From Pseudoalteromonas prydzensis (lineage in GTDB: Bacteria; Pseudomonadota; Gammaproteobacteria; Enterobacterales; Alteromonadaceae): a DNA stretch of 64,000 nt. Both the position numbers and the translations under genes were made by a program. The stretch covers positions 62,001 to 126,000 of the forward strand of contig NZ_DRGM01000210.1 in assembly GCF_011050055.1 (NCBI RefSeq), in the 5' to 3' direction. Below are positions 54,413 to 62,700 of the stretch, in pieces. Every line of letters begins with the position of its first letter. Within the stretch, counting starts at the first letter, position 1. Under the pieces are notes generated by a model that saw only the letters and a list, made by a program, of their open reading frames with translations, had not been told where the DNA came from and made no database searches.

Positions 54413-56067
54413 GATGAGACCCCATTGCTTACAATATCGTTATTATCGGTTAACTGCCCTTCCACCATTTTTAAGTGGGCATCGGCTAAATGAAAGTATG
54501 TATCATCATGGGTAATTGCAATCACTGTATTTCCTCTTGCTTTGAGTCGCGGTAACACTTGCTCGTAGAATTTACGCCTAAAAATAGGGTCTTGATCGGC
54601 TGCCCATTCATCAAAAATATATACAGGTCGATTTTCTAAAATTGTACTCAATAGCGCTAAACGTTTTCGCTGTCCTGACGATAAGTCAACCGTGCTAAAT
54701 TGACCATCGACGATACTCACTTTGGTGTTCATTTCTAAAAATGCCAACCATTCATCAATTTCTTGCTGTTTTGTATCGTGAATACCATACAGCTGTTTAA
54801 ATAAATGAAAGTCAGAAAATACCGCTGTAAATAAGCTACGATAACCTTGCAGCGAAGTTTCATTGAGCTGTTGACCATCAAGGAGTATTTTTCCAGCCTG
54901 TAACTCATATAAACCGGTGAGCATACGAATAAAGGTGGTTTTTCCGCTTCCGTTTCCCCCAGTAATAAACGTAATTTTGCCCCGCTGCAGCTGAAAATCA
55001 ATGGGCCCAACTACGAAGGCATGTTCACCTGGGGCACGATTATGCTGATAATATGCACCACTTAATTGTATCTGCTCAAATGTTGCAAGCTCAGCATGAG
55101 CCGAGTTTGTATGTTGAGTTTTTTCCTGTTCACACTGCAACTCCTTTTCCAACGCTAACACATTTTGCCCTGCCTCACTGGCAGCGGTAAAAATAGGAAT
55201 ACCGCCGACAATACTGGTGATCGGGCCAATTAAAAATAGCGAAGCTGTGGTGACTTTAATAACCACATCGGTGTAGACATGCGATAACACGGGGACAATA
55301 AAAACCATAGCCCCAGTTGCCGCAAAAAAACTGATTTGCGATAAAATAAAATCGCTGGCAAACAAAGTTTGTGTTTTGGTCTTCGAGCGTTTAGCGCGTG
55401 CTGAGTCCATTGCAAACTCATATTCAAGATCATCCGCTCTTGGCACACTTAGCTTTACTTCTTTAAAGCCATCGAGTAAATCAGATAAGCGTTGAATTAA
55501 TTTGTTTTCGCTCTCAAATGACTGCTGCATATTCTTTTGTATTTCGTCTGCCCGCAGTCGGTGAATGCTGCCTCCAAGCATAATCAATACGGCCAACACA
55601 ATGAAAGCGACAAAGGAATGATATGCAATATACATAGATGTAAAAAAAACTAAGCTAATTGACTGTCCTATAATCACAAACAATTGTGCAGACTGAGAAA
55701 TAGTCTGTAATTCTTTGCTTAGCGTAGTAAAAATTCTCTCTTTACCAATCTTCTCTAAGGTCGCCAGTTCAGTGTGACGAACACATTCAAATAACTCGAC
55801 ACGTAACCCATCTATGGCCTGTTCAACCATTTTTGCGGCTTTAGTCATTAATCTATGTTGGGTGAGACCATAAATAGCAATGGTTAACGAAAATAAAGCG
55901 AGATAATAAAGAATATGATTTTCGCGGTGAATATCAGCAATATTTTCCGCAACATTATTTATTAGCGCTAAAACGAGGGCATTTGCTAATCCGGAAATAC
56001 AGCCTAGCGCAGCAAATGTTCTTTTTTTAACTGTGATGTTTCGACTAATTAAATCGTATAATACCAT
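54409..56067 (-). CDS. Cyclic-peptide export ABC transporter (SyrD/PvdE type)
   Basis: This 552-residue half-transporter has an N-terminal membrane domain with about six segments, then an ATPase domain with Walker A TGGNGSGKTTFIRML, the signature VDLSSGQRKRLALL and Walker B RPVYIFDEWAADQDP, where DEWAADQDP is characteristic of SyrD/PvdE-like exporters. These export NRPS lipopeptides or siderophore precursors across the inner membrane. The gene lies in the same direction downstream of the NRPS, which supports that role for its product. Its stop overlaps the SPFH gene start. Confidence 0.92.
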   Translation of the reverse strand: MVLYDLISRNITVKKRTFAALGCISGLANALVLALINNVAENIADIHRENHILYYLALFSLTIAIYGLTQHRLMTKAAKMVEQAIDGLRVELFECVRHTELATLEKIGKERIFTTLSKELQTISQSAQLFVIIGQSISLVFFTSMYIAYHSFVAFIVLAVLIMLGGSIHRLRADEIQKNMQQSFESENKLIQRLSDLLDGFKEVKLSVPRADDLEYEFAMDSARAKRSKTKTQTLFASDFILSQISFFAATGAMVFIVPVLSHVYTDVVIKVTTASLFLIGPITSIVGGIPIFTAASEAGQNVLALEKELQCEQEKTQHTNSAHAELATFEQIQLSGAYYQHNRAPGEHAFVVGPIDFQLQRGKITFITGGNGSGKTTFIRMLTGLYELQAGKILLDGQQLNETSLQGYRSLFTAVFSDFHLFKQLYGIHDTKQQEIDEWLAFLEMNTKVSIVDGQFSTVDLSSGQRKRLALLSTILENRPVYIFDEWAADQDPIFRRKFYEQVLPRLKARGNTVIAITHDDTYFHLADAHLKMVEGQLTDNNDIVSNGVSS

Positions 56068-56219
56068 GTTAGGGTCTTTTATTGTTTTTGATGGTCTTTA
56101 TCAACACCCATTAACGTACAGCTAAGTAGTATTACCACTGCTTTCTAAACAAATGGTTTAACTAAGCTGTATAAGTAATTGAGCGTTAAACGTTGTTATC
56201 CATGTCGCTGTATTAGTTG

Positions 56220-56393
56220 TTATGTATCTTGGCTATGTGTCGACTCTTTTTTATGCGCAAAAATCAATATTAATAAACCAACAAAAGGTGTCAGCATCAG
56301 CGAAAGCAAAAAAAAGCCAACAGGGCCTGCAAACGTATTTCGCCCCCAGTAACCACACAATAAACATAATCCTAAATATAAAATGACGATCAT
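56220..56393 (-). CDS. Small membrane protein (57 residues) in the NRPS-export group
   Basis: This short frame encodes MIVILYLGLCLLCGYWG, then RNTFAGPVGFFLLSLML and TPFVGLLILIFAHKKES with a charged tail ending HSQDT. It has two predicted membrane helices with a short glycine/proline turn between. AAGGA lies eight bases before the ATG on the - strand, which supports translation. It sits between the DUF697 gene (86 bp upstream) and the exporter gene (152 bp downstream) on the same strand. I do not recognise a family. It may assist the exporter, but that is inference from position. Confidence 0.7.
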   Translation of the reverse strand: MIVILYLGLCLLCGYWGRNTFAGPVGFFLLSLMLTPFVGLLILIFAHKKESTHSQDT

Positions 56394-56479
56394 TATTAAT
56401 TCCTTTCAGTTAAGCTGTAATCAATTGATAAATAAACCAGCAATAACTGCTGGTTTATTTAGGGTTTAGCTCATTCTAC

Positions 56480-57037
56480 TTACACTGCAGCTTGGCTTGG
56501 TTGAGCACTTACATCACCTTTGTCTTTACGATACTTCGCTGCGATCTCAGAGATATCACCTTTAATACTTGCTAAATTAAGGTTTATCAATGTACCGCCA
56601 TTTTCAAAGTGTCGAATAAACGTAGAACCGACTGCATGCGAAGATGCCGCCGAGATCACAGGCATAAATGCAATGGAACTGAGTGTTCCAATGATAGGAA
56701 TAGCCTTGAGGAAACTACTTAAACCAGCCCCACCTAATGTCTGTGGAAAAGAGCCACCAATTACGGCACTAATAGTGCCTCGCAGCTTATTCTCACTATA
56801 GGATTGGCCATATACCTTAGCAATCTCATCAATCATTTTTATTTGAATACCTGTCAAAGCTACCAAATCAACCACCGGAATTGGAATAAGTCCGCTGCCA
56901 AATGACCATTTGCTATACTTATCGACAATGATCTGCGCTACAGCCACTCGATTTTCTGCTTCAACGAGATCTGCTTGTTGCTCAGAAACGGTGTCAGTAT
57001 TCGCCTTTTCGTCCTTCGCTGTTTTTGCCGCTGTCAT
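56480..57037 (-). CDS. DUF697-like membrane-associated protein
   Basis: This 185-residue protein (from ATG 57037, with AGAGGA upstream) has a charged N-terminal helix (SEQQADLVEAENRVAVAQII), then KWSFGSGLIPIPVVDLVALTG and IQIKMIDEIAKVYG, the usual opening of DUF697/YcjF-like domains. A glycine-rich hydrophobic stretch (ISAVIGGSFPQTLGGAG, then FLKAIPIIGTLSSIAFMPVI) follows. The DUF697 family is of unknown function and often found near GTPases or membrane-stress genes. The longer frame to 57082 lacks a ribosome binding site. It belongs to the - strand gene group of the NRPS cluster. Confidence 0.75.
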   Translation of the reverse strand: MTAAKTAKDEKANTDTVSEQQADLVEAENRVAVAQIIVDKYSKWSFGSGLIPIPVVDLVALTGIQIKMIDEIAKVYGQSYSENKLRGTISAVIGGSFPQTLGGAGLSSFLKAIPIIGTLSSIAFMPVISAASSHAVGSTFIRHFENGGTLINLNLASIKGDISEIAAKYRKDKGDVSAQPSQAAV

Positions 57038-57308
57038 ATTTTTTCCTCTATGAATTAAATTAACAGTTGTTGAACCCACCAAATTACTGCTCTAGTAAAA
57101 CTTTAGTCAGTAACTTGCCCTTTTTCACTTTTCTTTTCATGAATATAAAAAGAAAAGTAACACTTTGCATAAACATGCAAACAGTAATTGGACTACAACC
57201 ACTCCTTGTTCAGGTTTGGTTCCAACTTTATTAGTACTTAGCCCATTGCTAATGCAAGGGACTAAGCAATGCAATTCTTTTGGCACTTATTAATCCATCG
57301 ACACAACT

Positions 57309-58676
57309 TTATGCATCATTTAATAGCGCTTGGCACTTCTGTTCACGGTGCTTATCACTGTAAAAAATTATATTTCTGATCTCACTTGCGATGCAGTCCG
57401 ACTCTAGCCCTGTTTTAACGTAATTACTAAAGACCATCACTGACTGATCCCGTTCCACTAAACGATTAAAGCTCGTCACCCATGAATATGGATAACTACC
57501 TGAGTACTGTAAAAATTTTTCATACTTTCGCAGATTGGCATCAGCAGGATCGGATGGACAATCGGCAACTTTGCCAAACTGTAACGGGTCAATAAATGTA
57601 ACAAACCAACCATAGCCATAGTATTCGCATTGCGTGCTGTTATCGGTATTAGCATAAGGTGCAAATGCCACTACCTTTTGTGCCTCATCTAAAATTTTAC
57701 TTGTGTACAATGCCTGATCCCACTTATGCATATCAGTCACTGTTGAGTACATATCACCAGCAGCATAAAGTACCAGTGGATTGCTATAAGGATTCTTTAA
57801 AATATTCTCATATGGTGCAGGACCGCCGACTAAGGGAGGCCGGCCATTGGCTAGTGGTAAATATGGATTTTGATTTGAGATATAACCTGTGGTCATATTT
57901 TGATACACGCCAATAGCGCTAAATGAACCACTATCGTTCATATTGATCGGATCTAATATTTGTTCTTTAAGGAGGTTTTCGAACCAAAAGCTGCGATCAA
58001 TATCGCCTTGGCTACCCGCAGCAATTTGCTCAATAATATTGCCGATTAAATAATAATTACAATTACTATATTGATATTTAGAGCCCGGGGTAAATGTCGG
58101 TTTTTCATCTTGTTCTGTACAAGTACAGAAACGATTACTGAAATCTTCAGGGCCATTTAAATTTAGCGTTTGATCATAAAGAAACGGCCGCCAACCATAA
58201 TTATCATAAACATCTTCATTATCACTGTAATTATTAATGCCTGAAGACATAGTCAATAAATTGTGCAATGACACATCCGCACATTGATTTTTAGGAAACC
58301 AAGGTAAATAGTCACCTATAGTCTGGGTTCTTAAATCTTTGCCTTTGAGCATTTTCATTAACATGGTTGCTGCAAATGCTTTAGTGTTAGAACCAATTCG
58401 GTATTTTGACTCGGTAGTATTTGCAATATCATATTGCATATTTTGCGGTCCACAATTTGCCTCGTAGACAACCGCATCAGCAGAAGTAATATACACAGTG
58501 CCAAAAAAGACTAAAGTGTCGCAATATTCCTGCACTGTTGCAGCAATCATTTCTATCTGAGTCGCTGTGATAGTGACATTTTTTGCCACACTCTTTTTTT
58601 GCAAACAAGACGCTAAGATCAAACTTAATAAGCAGACAATCATGATTTTAAATTTTACATGCGTAAGCCATTTCAT
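57309..58676 (-). CDS. Serine hydrolase lipoprotein of the beta-lactamase class C type
   Basis: This 455-residue protein has a lipobox LASC (Cys24) and the class C/D-Ala-D-Ala peptidase-like fold. The active-site SxxK is Ser96-NT-Lys99 in YRIGSNTKAF and the second motif Tyr-x-Asn lies in YQYSNCNYYLIGNII. The third KTG-like motif is not obvious. ATG 58676 follows AGGAG at good spacing; the longer frame from 58700 has no such site. It is anchored at the periplasmic face. In NRPS clusters such enzymes may trim an acyl or peptide group from the exported product or act as esterases, but the substrate here is unknown. Confidence 0.85.
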   Translation of the reverse strand: MKWLTHVKFKIMIVCLLSLILASCLQKKSVAKNVTITATQIEMIAATVQEYCDTLVFFGTVYITSADAVVYEANCGPQNMQYDIANTTESKYRIGSNTKAFAATMLMKMLKGKDLRTQTIGDYLPWFPKNQCADVSLHNLLTMSSGINNYSDNEDVYDNYGWRPFLYDQTLNLNGPEDFSNRFCTCTEQDEKPTFTPGSKYQYSNCNYYLIGNIIEQIAAGSQGDIDRSFWFENLLKEQILDPINMNDSGSFSAIGVYQNMTTGYISNQNPYLPLANGRPPLVGGPAPYENILKNPYSNPLVLYAAGDMYSTVTDMHKWDQALYTSKILDEAQKVVAFAPYANTDNSTQCEYYGYGWFVTFIDPLQFGKVADCPSDPADANLRKYEKFLQYSGSYPYSWVTSFNRLVERDQSVMVFSNYVKTGLESDCIASEIRNIIFYSDKHREQKCQALLNDA

Positions 58677-58772
58677 TATTCTTCTCCTGTAAATAGCCAC
58701 ATCTCTTTGCCAAAATCATCACTGCTAACAAAGTGAACATAGTCTTAGTAAACTTCTTATAATAACAACCAG

Positions 58773-59726
58773 TTAGGCCATGCCAACCAGTACTTTTCGA
58801 GGACCGCTATATGCCTCTCGTCCATGGGTGTACAGCATGTTATCAAGCAACAAAATATCATTGCGCTGCCATTGATAAGAGAATGTAAGCCCACGATACA
58901 CATCATTGATCGCGGCTATATCTTGTGGGTTAATGTGCGTGCCGTCACCGTAGTACGCATTACGGGGCAAATGTGCTTCACCGATACTACTTCGCATTGA
59001 TTGCACCACTGCACTGTCCATACTTGAACAATGAAAAAGATGGGCTTGGTTAAACCAGACTTTCTCACCACTTGAGGGGTGAGTAACAACCGCAGGGCGA
59101 CATTGACGTGTTTGCAATTTATCGCCATCAAGCCATTCGAATTGTATGTCGTTTGCATGGCAATACTGTGCAACTTCACTTTTACTCTGTGTTTGAAACA
59201 CTTCTTGCCAAGGTAAATCAATATCGCCGTAGTTTCGCACGTACATAACACCTAAGCGCTCAAACTTTTCTCTGATCTGCACGGGTATGTGGTTATACAC
59301 AGCTCTACTATCGGCCAAGGGGGTATTGCCCCCAGTCGTCGCTGGCACCACACAGAAAAACCCCATTCTCATCGGCCAACTATTCGAATAAGCATTTTCG
59401 TTGTGTTGCAAAATCACCTGATCAGCATGGTATTCTGTGGTGGTATAAATATTATTCTTCAACGCAGTGCGTGGCGAAGAACGATACACATACTGTTTTA
59501 GAGGCTCACCAAAGATAGTTTCTAAAATAGTACTAAATTGATGCGTACTAACAATATTTAGTCCTCGCAGTAGCGCAAAACCATCTTGATTTACCCAATC
59601 ATTTATTAAGTCAGTATTGGCTTTAACCCATGCCAAACCACTTTGCTTTTCAGCACTCATATCATGCACTCGACAATCGCTATTGCCGGTGTCTAAAGCC
59701 ATATCTATTGCTAATAACTGATCCAT
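58773..59726 (-). CDS. TauD/TfdA-family dioxygenase, SyrP-like (probable aspartyl beta-hydroxylase)
   Basis: This 317-residue non-heme iron, 2-oxoglutarate-dependent enzyme resembles SyrP. The metal site is His108-x-Glu110 in LQHNENAYSNSWP, with a distal histidine His301 in YTHGREAYSGPRK and an arginine (Arg311) for 2-oxoglutarate. SyrP hydroxylates aspartyl residues loaded on an NRPS carrier domain, giving beta-hydroxyaspartate, which often chelates iron in siderophores. The gene is 59 bp after the NRPS, so it probably modifies a residue of that assembly line. Which amino acid it acts on cannot be told here. Confidence 0.9.
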   Translation of the reverse strand: MDQLLAIDMALDTGNSDCRVHDMSAEKQSGLAWVKANTDLINDWVNQDGFALLRGLNIVSTHQFSTILETIFGEPLKQYVYRSSPRTALKNNIYTTTEYHADQVILQHNENAYSNSWPMRMGFFCVVPATTGGNTPLADSRAVYNHIPVQIREKFERLGVMYVRNYGDIDLPWQEVFQTQSKSEVAQYCHANDIQFEWLDGDKLQTRQCRPAVVTHPSSGEKVWFNQAHLFHCSSMDSAVVQSMRSSIGEAHLPRNAYYGDGTHINPQDIAAINDVYRGLTFSYQWQRNDILLLDNMLYTHGREAYSGPRKVLVGMA

Positions 59727-59785
59727 TTCATTTCCATCCTTTTAATAGGTAAGGGGTTTACTGTAGAACATAGCTCCCCCACTTG

Positions 59786-62700
59786 TTAACAAAGCGTATA
59801 TTTACTTGCAATTTGTTTAACGATTGCACCAACATGCTGATACTGTAAGATTGACAGGTGATTACCTGTGATCTCTATTGCCGCAAGATCTGGGTTAACA
59901 ACTCGCCAGCCCATATCATCAGTAAGCAATTGGCCTGCAAACTCTTTAGTATCGTGTGCTTTTATGACCATCAGCGGCACCTCAAGTAACTCATCGTTTA
60001 TTGCTACCTTTGCTTGTAACTGCGCTTTATATACGCATTGCAGTGCCTGCAATTGACGAGCACTGAACTGGTAGCCCGCAGTGGCTAAATGTTTACTTAA
60101 CCACTGTGTTTGTTGCTCATCAGCAAGCGTGCAATATAACTGCTGCTCATCGTCAGTTAAGTGCAATTGAAAAAATTCACTCAGGTTCGCGATTAGTAAC
60201 GCTGCTATTTGCCTATCTTGCAGGTTTAGCACCGCAACATTAGGCATAGGCGTATCAATAACTAGCAGTGAGGCTGGGGCTTTATTACGCTGTACTAATT
60301 GCTGCGCCATTTGATGAATCACAAAGCTTCCAAATGAATGACCAACCAAGTGAATATTAGCGTCTACCCCCTGTTCAATTAATGCGTTGCAGTAATGGTG
60401 TGCGGTCAGTGATAAGGAATTAATAATATCGGGTTCTAAAGCGATCAGATCGGGCTGCAAACCATAAACTGGAATACGTTGATCCAGTTGATTAACTAAT
60501 GCTTGATAGATCATCAGTAATCCTCCCGCACCGGCGACTAAAATCACCGGCTGAAACCCTTGTTCACCGGCCTGTAAACAAACTAAAGTTGTCGACTGAA
60601 GATCAGCAGCGTTGCTTTTTTGTAATTGCTCAATTGCCTCAGCTAAGCCGTTTACAGTACGATGGCGAAATAACATATCAATGGGCACCGTTAACTGCAT
60701 CTGATAGCTCAATTGCGATACCAAGCGCATTGCTAGTAATGAATGACCACCTAGCATAAAGAAATCATCATTGATCCCCACTTGCTCTATGTTTAACAAC
60801 TGACTAAATTGTTCAACCAATAATTTATGCAATGGCGTGATCGGCGCACTGTATGAAAAGTCATTCTGGCTACTTAATTGTTGCGCTGTTTTACTAAGCT
60901 GCTTTCGATCGATTTTGCCATTATTTGTACAGGGTAAGTTATCAACAAATTGAACATTCTGTGGCACCATATACGCTGGTAAAACACCCGCTAAACTACG
61001 AATTAGTGGCTCACTGGCTCGTTCTTGATCACCCACATCAACAAATGCAACTAGCTGTTCATTACCACTGTTATCTTTACGAACCACCACAGCACAGGCG
61101 TTTATTTGTGGTAGCGCAAGTAAATGACGTTCTATTTCGGGTAACTCAACACGATAGCCGCGAATTTTAACTTGTTCATCTAAACGCCCTAAGAAAATTA
61201 CTTCTTGGGTATTTGTACAACGCACTTTATCACCCGTTTTATATAACCTAACGCCGCTGTTTGGTTCAATAATAAATGCAGCAGCCGTTTTCTTTACATC
61301 GTTAAGGTAGCCTCTTGCTAACCCTTTGCCACTGAGGTACAGCTGCCCACTCACATAATAGGGAACCGCTCTTAAATATTTATCTAGGATGTGTAATTGC
61401 AGCCCTGCCACTGGTTGGCCAATCGGTATTTCAGAACCCGTATAATCAGTTACCGCAATTAATGTTGCAGAAATAGTTGCTTCTGTCGGTCCATAAGCAT
61501 TGATCAAAATAATGTTATTACTGTAATAAGCTTGCCATTGCTGCAACCTTGCCGCTTGCATTTGCTCTCCACCAATTGTGATAATGCGTAATTGTTCGCC
61601 AAGTGTGACTGGCGCTGCAGCTAATTGATGCCAATAGGCTGTGGGTAAACTCATCAAGGTTAATTGACTGTACTGCGATAGTTTAGCTAAATACTGGGTA
61701 TCGAGTAGTTTTTGTTGATCGGCCATCACTAAAGTGGCACCGCTTAGCAAAGTACAAAAAACTTCCTCTGCAAATACATCAAAGCTGCAACTTGCAAACT
61801 GTAAGTAATTATCGTGCGAACTGATCGCATAATTTTGTTGTAAACACTGCACATAGTTAATAACACTGTGTTGCTCAACCATAACCCCTTTTGGCACCCC
61901 AGTTGTACCTGAGGTATAGATCACATAACATAAATCATCCGGCGTATAAGTTACTATTGGGCTGCAATTAGGTTGTAAAGCAAGTGCCGCAGCACAACTA
62001 TGAAGATCGATGTTAACTGTTGGCGGTAATGCGCCCTGCCAGTCTGCTTCGCACGTTAGCAATACTGCAAGCTCTGCATCTGCGGCCATAAACTGCCGCC
62101 TTTTTAGCGGTAAACTAGGTGCAATCGGTACATAAGCCGCACCGATCTTTAAACTCGCTAAAATAGCGACAATCAAATCGCAACCAGGGTTTAAACAGAT
62201 CCCGATGCGCAAAGCTTGGTCAGAGTCTAGCGTATGTGTGAGTAAGTAATTAGCCAGTCTGTTAGCGGCTGCATCCAGCTCATTATAACTCATTGTTTTA
62301 ACTGGTAGGTTGTTGTCAGCATGGTAATATTCCAGCGCTGTTAACTCACCATAACTTGCCACAATTTGGCTAAATCGTTGCTGCAACGTTGTTTCGATAT
62401 CCCAGCTTACAGCTGCCACTTGCTTAGCTGGTAAACTAAACTCAGTGAGCTTATCGATACCTGTTGTAAATTGATGATCTACTAAATCAATTGCTAAGCT
62501 AGACAATAGCTGCTCTGGTGTCATTACAAACGCCTGTAATAACTGCTGCAACATAGCCAAGCAATGACTGGCAAGCGAGTCATTAAATAGTGCGCTTTGA
62601 TAACTCAAAGTCAGTGAGAGTTGCTCAGCTTGGCCAACAACTAAAGTCATTGCATAATGCGTATGATCTTTACTGTCATTCGCTAGCACCTTAAATGGCA

